A DNA stretch of 64,000 nucleotides from a beta proteobacterium AAP65 (GTDB taxonomy: Bacteria > Pseudomonadota > Gammaproteobacteria > Burkholderiales > Burkholderiaceae_C): positions 62,001 through 126,000 of the forward strand of contig LJHW01000009.1 in assembly GCA_001295865.1 (NCBI GenBank), in the 5' to 3' direction. This document shows, in pieces, positions 25,176-33,258 of the stretch; within the stretch, counting starts at the first letter, position 1; each line of letters opens with the position of its first letter. The notes under the pieces are model-generated. The model saw only the letters and a program-made list of their open reading frames with translations. It made no database searches and was not told the origin of the DNA. The translations under genes and the position numbers were made by a program.

Positions 25176-26500
25176 AGCGCGGCCTCCCGGCGCTTGATCT
25201 CTTTTTCGATCTCTTCCTGCGTCTGCCCCCACTGGCGCGCGAACTGCCGGCGTGTCAGCTCGAACATCACGATGCCCACGGCGAGGATGAAACAGGCGCC
25301 GAACCAGCTGTCGAAGCCCTTGGCGTTGAGCGTGGCGCCCATGTACTTCAGTTCGGGGCCCAGGGCCTCGTTGAGCTGCAGGTGGTAGACCATCTCCACC
25401 ATCGCGCCCGCACCGACCAGCATGGTCAGCGCCGTGCCGGCCAGCGCCAGGTAGCTGGCCAGCAGCGGCCGCAGCTTGCCGAAGGAGGCCACGCGGAGGT
25501 TCATCATGATCAGGCTGCTGATGCCGCCCGGGGCGTACATCACCATGAAGACGAAGACCAGGCCCATGTAGAGCTGCCAGGCTGGCGTCAACTCCGACAG
25601 CAACACCAGCGCCACCACCATCAGGATGGCGCCGATGATCGGGCCGATGAAGAACATCGCCCCGCCCAGGAACACGAACAGCAGGTAGGCGCCCGAGCGG
25701 TGCGCCCCCACCACCTCGGCCGTGACGAGCTCGAAGTTCACCGCGGCCAGGCCGCCGGCGATGCCCGAGAACATGCCCGAGATCATGAAGGCGATGTAGC
25801 GCACCCGCTGCGTGCTGTAGCCCACGAACTCCACGCGCTCGGGGTTGTCGCGCACGGCGTTGAGCATGCGCCCCAGCGGCGTGCGTGTCAGCGCGAACAT
25901 CAGCGCGGTGCACACGAAACAGTAGACGGCGATCAGGTAGTACACCTGGATCTGCGGCCCGAAGGTGATGCCGAGGAAGGGCTCGCCCACCACGCGGTTG
26001 CTGCTGATGCCCCCTTCACCGCCGAAGAACTCGGGGATCATCAGCGACATGCTCCAGACCAGCTCGCCGATGCCCAGCGTGATCATGGCGAAGGGCGTGC
26101 CGGCCTTCTTCGTCGTGACGTAACCCAGCACCGCTGCGAAGAACAGCCCGCCCAAGGCACCGGCCAGTGGCACCAGGCTCATCGGCAGCCAGATCGCACC
26201 GGCCGCGATCTTGTTCATGGTGTGGATGGCCAGGAAGCTGCCCAGACCCGTGTACACCGCGTGCCCGAAGCTGAGCATGCCGCCCTGCCCCAGCAGGATG
26301 TTGTAGGCCAGGCAGGCGATGATGGCGATGCCCATCTGGCTGAGCATGGTCAGCGCGAAGCCCGACTTCCAGATCAGCGGCGAGACCACCAGCACCAGGG
26401 CGAACAAGCCCCACAGCACCCAGCGCCCGACGTTCCAGGGCTTGAAGCGGTAGCGCGACCGCCCTTCGTGATTGCGTCCCATCAGCGCATCAACCTTCAC
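25172..26500 (-). CDS. livM: Liv-type ABC transporter permease LivM
   Basis: A 442-residue inner-membrane permease with about ten hydrophobic helices. LLGQGGMLSFGHAVYTGLGSFLA is the conserved LivM N-terminal block and GIAGGLAAVNFELVTAEVVGAHRSG the cytoplasmic coupling region. It is longer than typical LivM proteins (about 330-420) because of a C-terminal extension after the last core helices, ending EEIEKEIKRREAAL. It overlaps the livH 3' end by 11 bases and livG by four. Confidence 0.93.
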   Translation of the reverse strand: MKVDALMGRNHEGRSRYRFKPWNVGRWVLWGLFALVLVVSPLIWKSGFALTMLSQMGIAIIACLAYNILLGQGGMLSFGHAVYTGLGSFLAIHTMNKIAAGAIWLPMSLVPLAGALGGLFFAAVLGYVTTKKAGTPFAMITLGIGELVWSMSLMIPEFFGGEGGISSNRVVGEPFLGITFGPQIQVYYLIAVYCFVCTALMFALTRTPLGRMLNAVRDNPERVEFVGYSTQRVRYIAFMISGMFSGIAGGLAAVNFELVTAEVVGAHRSGAYLLFVFLGGAMFFIGPIIGAILMVVALVLLSELTPAWQLYMGLVFVFMVMYAPGGISSLIMMNLRVASFGKLRPLLASYLALAGTALTMLVGAGAMVEMVYHLQLNEALGPELKYMGATLNAKGFDSWFGACFILAVGIVMFELTRRQFARQWGQTQEEIEKEIKRREAAL

Positions 26501-27524
26501 GTGTTCCCAACAGGCCCTTGGGCCGGAAGATCAGGATCAGCACCAGCAGCAGGTAAGGCAGGATGGGTGCCGCCTGGGCCAGCGTGATCTTCAGGATCGG
26601 ATAAGCAAAATTGGCCTCGGTCACGGCCCAGCCGATGGCGCGTGCGGCGTCGGCCAGGCTCTTGTCCACCGTCAGCGGCAGAGTCTGCAGCAGCCCGATG
26701 AGCAGCGAGGCGACAAAGGCCCCGGCCAGCGAGCCCATGCCGCCAACCACCACCACCACGAAGATGATGCTGCCGACGATGGTGGCCATCGAGGGCTCGG
26801 TGACGAAGGTCACGCCGCCGATCACGCCCGCCAGCCCGGCCAGGCCGCAGCCGCTGCCGAACACCAGCATCAACACCCGCGGCACGTTGTGGCCCAGGGC
26901 CTCCACGGCCTCGGGGTGCGTCAGCGCGGCCTGGATGACGAGGCCGATGCGCGTGCGTGTGAGCAGCAGCCACAGTGCCAGCAGCATCACCAGCGCCACC
27001 ACCATCATGAAAAAGCGCGTGGCCGGGAAGGTGGAGCATTTGGTCAGGCCGCCGGCCACCTCCACGCCGCAAGTCCCGGCGGGCGCGGCACCCCACAGCA
27101 CGTGCATGCCGTCGGCCGGGTTCTGCACCAGCGTGAAGGCCGGGCCCTGCAGCAACTCAGGCGGCGGGAAGGGCACCGAGGACAGGCCCCAGACGAGCTT
27201 GACCAACTCGAGCACGACAAAGCTCAAGCCGAAGGTGATGAGCAGCTCCGGCACGTGGCCGAACTTGTGCACACGGCGCAAGGCGGTGCGCTCAAAGAGC
27301 GCACCCAGGGCGCCCACCAGCAGCGGCGCGATGAACAGCGCCGGCCAGAAGCCCATGATCTTGCTCAGCGAGTAGGCGATGTACGCCCCCACCATGTAGA
27401 AGCTGGCGTGCGCGAAGTTCAGCACGCCCATCATGCTGAAGATGAGCGTCAGCCCCGAGCTGAGCATGAACAGCAGCAGCCCGGCGCTGATGCCGTTCAG
27501 GACGTTGATGAGCAGTTGGTCCAA
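26490..27524 (-). CDS. livH: Liv-type ABC transporter permease LivH
   Basis: A 344-residue inner-membrane permease. MDQLLINVLNGISAGLLLFMLSSG, LTLIFSMMGVLNFAHASFYM and GGMGSLAGAFVASLLIGL are LivH landmarks. A loop of about 50 residues (FPPPELLQGPAFTLVQ to the Cys-containing CGVEVAGG) interrupts the middle, longer than in E. coli LivH. It starts at TTG (27524), the only start giving the family N-terminus. It follows a strong terminator placed after the binding-protein gene. Confidence 0.92.
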   Translation of the reverse strand: MDQLLINVLNGISAGLLLFMLSSGLTLIFSMMGVLNFAHASFYMVGAYIAYSLSKIMGFWPALFIAPLLVGALGALFERTALRRVHKFGHVPELLITFGLSFVVLELVKLVWGLSSVPFPPPELLQGPAFTLVQNPADGMHVLWGAAPAGTCGVEVAGGLTKCSTFPATRFFMMVVALVMLLALWLLLTRTRIGLVIQAALTHPEAVEALGHNVPRVLMLVFGSGCGLAGLAGVIGGVTFVTEPSMATIVGSIIFVVVVVGGMGSLAGAFVASLLIGLLQTLPLTVDKSLADAARAIGWAVTEANFAYPILKITLAQAAPILPYLLLVLILIFRPKGLLGTREG

Positions 27525-27563
27525 GGCGTGGGTCCGTGGGCGGTGGGGCGGAACAAGGGCCCG

Positions 27564-27599
27564 AAAAAAGGGCCCTGCGGAGCGAGCTCCTCAGGGCCC
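27564..27599 (-). terminator. Terminator between the binding-protein gene and livH
   Basis: On the minus strand the arms 27599-27586 and 27583-27570 pair over 14 bases with one mismatch around a tiny loop and run into six Us (27569-27564). It starts 30 bases after the binding-protein stop and ends about 40 bases before livH. Partial readthrough would give far more binding protein than permease, which is the usual stoichiometry of ABC importers. Confidence 0.85.
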
Positions 27600-27628
27600 G
27601 GCCATCAGCGGCAATCAGCGGTGCGGGT

Positions 27629-28882
27629 TCAGATCCCGGCAGGCCGCTTCATCTGGCACGAGGTGGGCGTGCTGGCCACGTAAGGCTCGTAGGTCTTGAT
27701 GGTCTGGAAGTTGTAGCCCGTGTTCTCGACGCTGTAGTCGTTGGGCTTGGCGCCCGCCTTCTCCCAGCGGCTGATGTACACGGTCTGCTGCAGCTGGTGG
27801 TCGCTCTTGCGCATCGTCACCGAGGCGCCGCCGAAACCGGCCACTTCCAGGCCCGCCATCGCCGCAGCCACCTTCACCGGCGACGTGCTCTTGGCCTTCG
27901 CCATGCCACCCGCCAGCATCGCGTAGGCGTTGTAGATCTGCGCGGTGTAGAAGTCGTCGTTGAACTTGGCCTTGTACTCGTCCATCAGCTTGCGCGCGGG
28001 CACCACCGAGTAGGGCGCGAGCACGCTCACCTGGTAGACGCGGCCGGCGGCCTTGGCGCCCAGGGCCGTGGGCGTGCCGCTCACGCCGGCGTAGTAGGTG
28101 TAGAACTTGGCCTCGAGGCCGGCGTCGTTCGCGGCCTTCACCAGCAGCGTCAGATCGGAAGACCAGTTGCCGGTGATGATGGTGTCGGCACCGCTGGCCT
28201 TGATCTTGGCGATGTAAGGCGCGAAATCGCGTGTCTGCGCCAGGGGCGTGAGGTCTTCACCGACGATCTGGATGTCAGGCCGCTTGCGCGCCAGGTTTTC
28301 CTTGGCGTACTTCACCACCTGGTGGCCGTGCGCGTAGTTCTGGTTGATCAGGTAGACCTTCTTGACGTCCTTCTGGTCCTTCATGAAGGTGGTCAGTGCC
28401 TCCATCTTCATCGAGGTGTCGGCGTCGAGTCGGAAGTGCCAGAAGCTGCACTTCTCGTTCGTGAGCGCGGGGTCGACGGCGGCGTAATTCAGGAACACCA
28501 CTTCCTTGCCGGGGTTGCGCTCGTTGTACTTGTTCAGGAAGTCGATGATGGCGGTGGCCGGGCCGGTGCCCGTGCCTTGCGCCACGTAGCGGATGCCTTG
28601 GTCGATGGCGGCCTGCAGCGCGTTGACGGTCTCCTGCGGGCTGAGCTTGTTGTCGAAGGACACCACCTGGAACTTCACGCCAGCCGCGTTGCCCTTGTTG
28701 AACTGCTCGGCCATGAACTGGAAGCCCTTGAGCTGGTTCTGGCCGGTGGCGGCCGTCAGGCCGGTGAGCGCGTCGATCCAGGCGATCTTGACGGTCTCGC
28801 CCTTCTGCGCGAGCGCCGCGCTGCTGCCGAGAACCATCGCGCTGCCGAGGGCGATGCTGAGGAAAGTCCGCTTCAATTTCAT
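27629..28882 (-). CDS. Liv-type ABC transporter substrate-binding protein
   Basis: A 417-residue periplasmic binding protein of the type I (Leu/Ile/Val-like) class. The signal peptide is MKLKRTFLSIALGSAMVLG with cleavage after SSAALA-Q. KIAWIDALTGLTAATGQNQLKGFQF and VNALQAAIDQGIRYVAQGTG lie in the first lobe, GADTIITGNWSSDLTLLVKAANDAG in the second. AGGAG is five bases before the ATG at 28882. The substrate may be a branched-chain amino acid, amide or an aromatic or carboxylic acid; Burkholderiales carry many such systems. Leads the liv operon. Confidence 0.92.
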   Translation of the reverse strand: MKLKRTFLSIALGSAMVLGSSAALAQKGETVKIAWIDALTGLTAATGQNQLKGFQFMAEQFNKGNAAGVKFQVVSFDNKLSPQETVNALQAAIDQGIRYVAQGTGTGPATAIIDFLNKYNERNPGKEVVFLNYAAVDPALTNEKCSFWHFRLDADTSMKMEALTTFMKDQKDVKKVYLINQNYAHGHQVVKYAKENLARKRPDIQIVGEDLTPLAQTRDFAPYIAKIKASGADTIITGNWSSDLTLLVKAANDAGLEAKFYTYYAGVSGTPTALGAKAAGRVYQVSVLAPYSVVPARKLMDEYKAKFNDDFYTAQIYNAYAMLAGGMAKAKSTSPVKVAAAMAGLEVAGFGGASVTMRKSDHQLQQTVYISRWEKAGAKPNDYSVENTGYNFQTIKTYEPYVASTPTSCQMKRPAGI

Positions 28883-28963
28883 GTTGTCTCCTGGTGAACC
28901 GCAGAACACATGGAAGGTAGCTGAACTGCATGTCCCCAGCCCTCAGGGACTACCCCGAACGGG

Positions 28964-28983
28964 CTTGTCGCCACAGCGACAAG
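28964..28983. promoter_or_regulatory. Perfect dyad between the binding-protein gene and msrB
   Basis: CTTGTCGC-CACA-GCGACAAG is a perfect eight-plus-eight inverted repeat with a four-base centre. It lies 82-101 bases upstream of the substrate-binding-protein ATG and about 95 bases upstream of msrB on the other strand. A 16-of-20 match occurs upstream of the fad operon at 23610. There is no U-run, so it reads as a protein-binding site rather than a terminator. Confidence 0.55.
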
Positions 28984-29077
28984 CGCATGCCCGCACGCGC
29001 CTCGTGCTGGTGCGCGCGGGCGGACAATGCAGCCGTCCAGCGGGGCCCACGCCCGCGCCACTTCATCGCCCGAGACC

Positions 29078-29536
29078 ATGGCCCAACATCCCCACGACCA
29101 CGACGACCCGCGCTACCCCGTGCGCAAGACCGACGAGCAATGGCGCGCCGAGCTCGACCCCATGCAGTACCGCGTGGCACGCCATGCCGCCACCGAGCGC
29201 GCCTTCACCGGCAAGTACTGGGACCACTTCGACGACGGCCGCTACAACTGCGTGGGCTGCGGCACGCCGCTGTTCGAGAGCGGCACCAAGTTCGACGCCG
29301 GCTGCGGCTGGCCGAGCTACTGGCAGCCCATCAACAGCGAGGTGGTCGAGCGGGTGGTCGACAGCAGCCACGGCATGGTGCGCGTGGAGGTGCGCTGCCA
29401 CAACTGCGGCAGCCACCTGGGCCACGTCTTCGAAGACGGCCCCGAGCCCACGGGCGAGCGTTTCTGCATCAACTCGGCGGCCATCGATTTCAAGCCGGCC
29501 GGCGACGATGCGGCCGGCGGCAAACAAGGCGCCTGA
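29078..29536 (+). CDS. msrB: Peptide-methionine (R)-S-oxide reductase MsrB
   Basis: A 152-residue cytoplasmic repair enzyme reducing the R form of methionine sulfoxide in proteins. Two CxxC pairs for structural zinc are present (NCVGCG and [15 protein letters not shown]), and the catalytic Cys is in [24 protein letters not shown] adds the Cys and Trp seen in many family members. It starts at the ATG at 29078 after [14 protein letters not shown] upstream sequence; a longer frame opens at 29027. Followed four bases later by bolA. Confidence 0.95.
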   Translation: MAQHPHDHDDPRYPVRKTDEQWRAELDPMQYRVARHAATERAFTGKYWDHFDDGRYNCVGCGTPLFESGTKFDAGCGWPSYWQPINSEVVERVVDSSHGMVRVEVRCHNCGSHLGHVFEDGPEPTGERFCINSAAIDFKPAGDDAAGGKQGA

Positions 29537-29540
29537 GGCC

Positions 29541-29801
29541 ATGACCGCCGACCAGATCCACACCCGCCTGCACGACGCGCTGCAGCCCACCACGCTGCAG
29601 GTGCAGGACGACAGCCACCTGCATGCCGGCCACGCTGGCGCGCGTGAAGGGCGGCATTTCAGCGTGCAGATCAGCAGCCCGCGCTTCGCCGGTTTGGCCC
29701 GCGTGGCGCGACATCGCCTTGTGTATGATGCCCTCGGCCCCTTGGCGGCCCAGGGCGTGCACGCCCTGGCCATCGTCGCCAAAGCCCCCGGCGAGGCTTG
29801 A
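29541..29801 (+). CDS. BolA family protein
   Basis: An 86-residue protein. LQVQDDSHLHAGHAGAREGRHFSVQISS contains the conserved Asp-Asp-Ser-His-x-H run and the G-x-GHF-like segment of BolA. RVARHRLVYDALGPL is the RxxRHRxVYxxL motif, and the tail ends GVHALAIVAKAPGEA. BolA proteins act with monothiol glutaredoxins in iron-sulfur cluster handling and can also affect envelope and biofilm phenotypes. Probably co-transcribed with msrB. Confidence 0.92.
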   Translation: MTADQIHTRLHDALQPTTLQVQDDSHLHAGHAGAREGRHFSVQISSPRFAGLARVARHRLVYDALGPLAAQGVHALAIVAKAPGEA

Positions 29802-29892
29802 AGAAACTTCTTCGCCGTGCCCGCGCTCCAAGCGCGAACCTCCTCGCATCGCCGCCCTGGTCGGTGGCACCACCTCGAAAGTTCCTCCGTCC

Positions 29893-30705
29893 ATGAAGCC
29901 GAAGACCCCTGCCGCGCGCGCGGCCCTGATCCTGTGCATCGCCCTGGCCGCTGCAGCGCCGTTGGCGGCGCAGGCGCAGAACATCACCACCGTCAACGGC
30001 AAGGCCGTGCCCAAGGCGCGTGTCGACACCCTGCTGCAGCAGGCGCAGCGCGCCGGCCAGCAGCTCACGCCCGAGTTGCAGGCGCAGGCCCGTGACCAGG
30101 TGGTGCTGCGCGAGATCTTCACGCAGGAAGCGGCCCGCAAGGGCCTGGCGGCCAGCCCTGATTTCGCCGCGCAGATGGCGCTGGCGCGCGAGAGCCTGCT
30201 GATCCGCGAGCTCTTCGAGGACTACCGCAAGAAGAACCCCGTCAGCGACGAAGCCGCCAAGGCCGAGTACGAGAAGTTCAAGGCCGCGTCCACCGGCACC
30301 GAGTACCGTGCCCGCCACATCCTGGTGGAGAAGGAAGACGAAGCCAAGGCCTTGATCACACAGATCAAGGGCGGCGCCAAGTTCGAAGACCTGGCCAAGG
30401 CCAAGAGCAAGGACACCGGCTCGGCCGAACAGGGCGGCGATCTCGATTTCGCCAAGCCCGAGAGCTACGTGCCCGAGTTCGGCGGCGCGCTGCAGAAGCT
30501 GAAGAAGGGCGAGATGACCGACGCGCCCGTGAAGAGCCAGTTCGGCTACCACATCATCCGTCTGGAAGACACGCGCGAAGCCAGCTTCCCGGCCTTCGAC
30601 GAAGTGAAGGCCCAGCTCAAGCAGCGCATGGAACAGCAGAAGCTGCAGCAGTACCAGGAGTCGCTGCGCAGCAAGGCCAAGACGGACTACAAATTTGCGC
30701 AGTGA
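29893..30705 (+). CDS. Periplasmic parvulin-type peptidyl-prolyl isomerase
   Basis: A 270-residue PpiC-like foldase. The signal peptide MKPKTPAARAALILCIALAAA ends near AAQAQ (about residue 28). An N-terminal helical chaperone region follows (about 30-135), then a parvulin domain (about 140-235): YRARHILVEKEDEAKALITQI, KFEDLAKAKSKDTGSAEQGGDL and FGYHIIRLED. A basic helical tail ends in AKTDYKFAQ. It assists folding of envelope proteins. A 91-base gap follows bolA. A terminator lies 111 bases downstream. Confidence 0.93.
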   Translation: MKPKTPAARAALILCIALAAAAPLAAQAQNITTVNGKAVPKARVDTLLQQAQRAGQQLTPELQAQARDQVVLREIFTQEAARKGLAASPDFAAQMALARESLLIRELFEDYRKKNPVSDEAAKAEYEKFKAASTGTEYRARHILVEKEDEAKALITQIKGGAKFEDLAKAKSKDTGSAEQGGDLDFAKPESYVPEFGGALQKLKKGEMTDAPVKSQFGYHIIRLEDTREASFPAFDEVKAQLKQRMEQQKLQQYQESLRSKAKTDYKFAQ

Positions 30706-30780
30706 GCCCCCAGGCTCGCTCTGCTCGCCACCCCCAGGACCCTGCCAGGGTCCTTCAGCCCCTGGGGCTCTTGCAGCGGC
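30704..30780. repeat. Nested palindromic repeat (REP-like)
   Basis: A large imperfect palindrome straight after the parvulin stop. The outer arms are GAGCCCC at 30704-30710 and GGGGCTC at 30764-30770. A second CCCCAGG/CCTGGGG pairing uses 30732-30738 and 30760-30766. An inner perfect hairpin has arms 30736-30743 and 30747-30754. The flank GGCTCGCT-CTGCTCGCC is the kind of sequence repeated in intergenic DNA of Burkholderiales. No second copy is in this window. Confidence 0.45.
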
Positions 30781-30815
30781 CCGGCAAAGCCGGTTCCGCG
30801 CAAGGGACTTGATGG

Positions 30816-30840
30816 ACCGGCCCCTTGCGGGCCGGTTTTT
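30816..30840 (+). terminator. Terminator downstream of the parvulin gene
   Basis: Perfect eight-base-pair stem (30816-30823 with 30829-30836), five-base loop, then a T-run at 30836-30840. It lies in the short gap before the converging quinone oxidoreductase gene (stop at 30844). Confidence 0.85.
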
Positions 30841-30843
30841 CGT

Positions 30844-31827
30844 TCAGGGCATCAAGACCGTCGATCCGGTGGTCTTGCGGGCTTCCAGTTCGCGGTGCGC
30901 GGTGGCGGCTTCGGCCAGCGGGTAGCGCTGGTCGATGCGGATCTTCACCTGGCCCGCCAGCACCATGCCGAAGAGGTCGTCGGCCATCTTCTGCGTGCTC
31001 TCGCGCGTGGCGATGTGGGTGAACAGGGTCTGGCGCGTGAGGTAGAGGCTGCCCTTGCCGGCGAGGTTGCCCGGGTAGTAGGGCGGCACCGGGCCGCTGG
31101 CATTGCCGAAACACGCCATCAGGCCGAAGGGGCGCAGGCAGTCGAGGCTTTTCTCGAAGGTGTCCTTGCCCACCGAGTCGTAGACCACCTTCACGCCCTT
31201 GCCGCCGGTGATCTCTTTCACGCGCGCCACAAAGTCTTCGCGGCTGTAGTCGATGGCGTGCGCTGCGCCGTGCTCCAGCGCCAGCTGGCACTTGGCGGCA
31301 CTGCCGGCCGTGCCGATGAGCTGCAGGCCCAGGGCCTTCGCCCACTGGCAGGCGATCAGGCCCACGCCGCCGGCGGCCGCGTGGAAGAGCACGAAGTCGC
31401 CGGGCTCCAGGCCTTCCACCGGCCGCGTCTTGTTGAGCAGGTACTGCGCCGTCAGGCCCTTGAGCATCATGCCGGCGGCGGTGTCGAAGTTGATGCCTTC
31501 GGGCAGTGGCACCACGCACTTGGCCGGCATCACGCGGCGCTCGCAGTAGGCGCCAGGCGGCTGGCTGGCGTAGGCCGCGCGGTCGCCCACGCGCAGGTGC
31601 GTGACACCCTCGCCCACAGCCTCGACGATGCCGGCGCCTTCCATGCCCAGCGTCAGCGGCAAGGGCAGCGGGTACAGGCCCGTGCGCTGGTAGACATCGA
31701 TGTAGTTGAGACCGCAGGCTTCGTGGCGGATGCGGATCTCGCCCGGGCCGGGCTCGCCCACCGCCAGGTCGACCAGCTGCAATTGTTCGGGGCCGCCGAA
31801 GGCGGTGATCTGGATGGCTCGCGACAC
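30844..31827 (-). CDS. Quinone oxidoreductase (zinc-free MDR)
   Basis: A 327-residue NADPH:quinone oxidoreductase-type protein. N-terminus MSRAIQITAFGGPEQLQLVDL; GLNYIDVYQRTGLYPLPLPLTLGMEGAG; Rossmann HAAAGGVGLIACQWAKALG; and VKVVYDSVGKDTFEKSLDCL. Zinc-binding Cys residues of alcohol dehydrogenases are absent. Such enzymes reduce quinones or enones with NADPH. It is a single gene converging on the parvulin terminator and divergent from the DUF2007 gene. Confidence 0.92.
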   Translation of the reverse strand: MSRAIQITAFGGPEQLQLVDLAVGEPGPGEIRIRHEACGLNYIDVYQRTGLYPLPLPLTLGMEGAGIVEAVGEGVTHLRVGDRAAYASQPPGAYCERRVMPAKCVVPLPEGINFDTAAGMMLKGLTAQYLLNKTRPVEGLEPGDFVLFHAAAGGVGLIACQWAKALGLQLIGTAGSAAKCQLALEHGAAHAIDYSREDFVARVKEITGGKGVKVVYDSVGKDTFEKSLDCLRPFGLMACFGNASGPVPPYYPGNLAGKGSLYLTRQTLFTHIATRESTQKMADDLFGMVLAGQVKIRIDQRYPLAEAATAHRELEARKTTGSTVLMP

Positions 31828-31960
31828 GGAAGTCTCCTCGGGTGGTTCTGCGGATGGCCTGTGCAGAAGGGGATGTGCTTGCGGGCCGAGAGACTACGCC
31901 ATCGAGGCCACTGGCGCCGGCCCGGGGCCGCAGCGCGCGCGTGGCAACATCGGCCGACCG

Positions 31961-32272
31961 ATGAAGCGCCTGCTGCAAGCCCCCAACCTGCTCTTGGCCA
32001 CGCTGTGGGCCGACCAGCTCAGCGGCGCCGGCTTCCCGGCGCGTGTGCAGCGCGCCTACACGAGCGGCATCGCCGGCGAATTGCCGCCCGACCAGTGCCT
32101 GCCCGAGGTGTGGGTGGACGATGACCACCACCACGCGCCCGCTCAGGCCTTGATGGCCGCCTGGCAGGCCGCACCCGAGCAGCGTTGGCACTGCACGGCC
32201 TGCGACGAGATCGTCGAAGGGCCCTTCGAACAATGCTGGAACTGCGGCGCCTGGCGCCCTGACGCGCCATGA
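31961..32272 (+). CDS. DUF2007 (putative signal-transducing) protein
   Basis: A 103-residue protein. The N-terminal part (MKRLLQAPNLLLATLWADQLSGAGF) matches the small DUF2007 fold, and the C-terminus has a rubredoxin-like zinc knuckle with Cys pairs (CTACDE and CWNCGAW). DUF2007 members are annotated only as putative signal transducers; nothing here adds a ligand. It starts at the ATG at 31961, with a weak upstream region, and precedes the EamA transporter by 28 bases. Confidence 0.75.
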   Translation: MKRLLQAPNLLLATLWADQLSGAGFPARVQRAYTSGIAGELPPDQCLPEVWVDDDHHHAPAQALMAAWQAAPEQRWHCTACDEIVEGPFEQCWNCGAWRPDAP

Positions 32273-32300
32273 GGCCCGCCGCAACGGCCGGGGTGCAGCC

Positions 32301-33236
32301 ATGGCGCTGACACCCCGCCTGGCCCTGCTGATGACCGTGCCGCCGCTGATGTGGGCCGGCAACGCCATCGTCGGCCGCCTGGTGGTGGACCTGGTGCCGC
32401 CGCTCACCTTCAACCTGCTGCGCTGGCTGCTGGCTTTGGCGCTGCTGCTGCCGCTGGCGTGGCGCGCGCTGCGGCCGGCTTCCCGCATCACGGCGCGCTG
32501 GGGCTACCTGCTGGCCATCGGCTCGCTGAGCGTGGGCCTGTACAACGCGCTGCAGTACGCAGCGCTGGTCACCTCCACGCCGCTGAACGTGACGCTGGTG
32601 GCCAGCAGCACGCCGGTGTGGATGCTGGCCGTGGGCGCCCTCTTCTTCGGCGAAAAGCCTCGCCCGCGGCAACTGCTGGGTGCGCTGCTGGGTCTGAGCG
32701 GCGTGCTGGTGGTGCTGGGCCGCGGTTCGCTGGCGGTGCTGCTGCAGGTGCAGTTCGTGGCCGGAGATCTGCTGGTGCTGGCCGCGGCCATAGGCTGGGC
32801 GGTCTACAGCTGGCTGCTGGCACGGCCGCCGGCGCACATGCGCGGTGACGCACGCCCGCGTGCCGAAGAAGGCTGGGACTGGGCCGGCCTGCTGCTGCTG
32901 CAGGTGCTCTTCGGCCTGCCGCTGGCGGCGGCCTTTGCCGCCGTCGAGCAGGCGGGGCCCGGCGCCGCGGCGCTGCCCATCGCCTGGGGCTGGCCCCTGC
33001 TGGCGGCCACCGTGTATGTCTCGGTGGGTGCTTCGGTGCTGGCCTACCGCGCCTGGGGCCTGGCGGTGGCCCAGGGCGGCCCGGCGCTGGCGGCCTTCTT
33101 CGGCAACCTCACGCCCTTGTTCGCGGCCCTGCTCTCGGCGCTGGTGCTGGGCACGCGGCCGCAGCCCTTCCACGCGCTGGCGTTCGTGCTGATCGTTGCA
33201 GGCATCGCGGTGTCGAGCGCCCGCGCGCCACGCTGA
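32301..33236 (+). CDS. EamA/DMT-family transporter
   Basis: A 311-residue inner-membrane protein with ten predicted helices in two EamA repeats (about 9-140 and 160-310). PPLMWAGNAIVGRLVVDLVPPLTFNLLRW opens the first repeat and GPALAAFFGNLTPLFAALLSALVLGTRP the second. Such carriers export metabolites or amino acids. It starts at the ATG at 32301. The second repeat is preceded by a charged loop (ARPPAHMRGDARPRAEEG), near the middle as usual. Confidence 0.9.
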   Translation: MALTPRLALLMTVPPLMWAGNAIVGRLVVDLVPPLTFNLLRWLLALALLLPLAWRALRPASRITARWGYLLAIGSLSVGLYNALQYAALVTSTPLNVTLVASSTPVWMLAVGALFFGEKPRPRQLLGALLGLSGVLVVLGRGSLAVLLQVQFVAGDLLVLAAAIGWAVYSWLLARPPAHMRGDARPRAEEGWDWAGLLLLQVLFGLPLAAAFAAVEQAGPGAAALPIAWGWPLLAATVYVSVGASVLAYRAWGLAVAQGGPALAAFFGNLTPLFAALLSALVLGTRPQPFHALAFVLIVAGIAVSSARAPR

Positions 33237-33258
33237 GCGCACCGGCGGTGTGGGCCCG

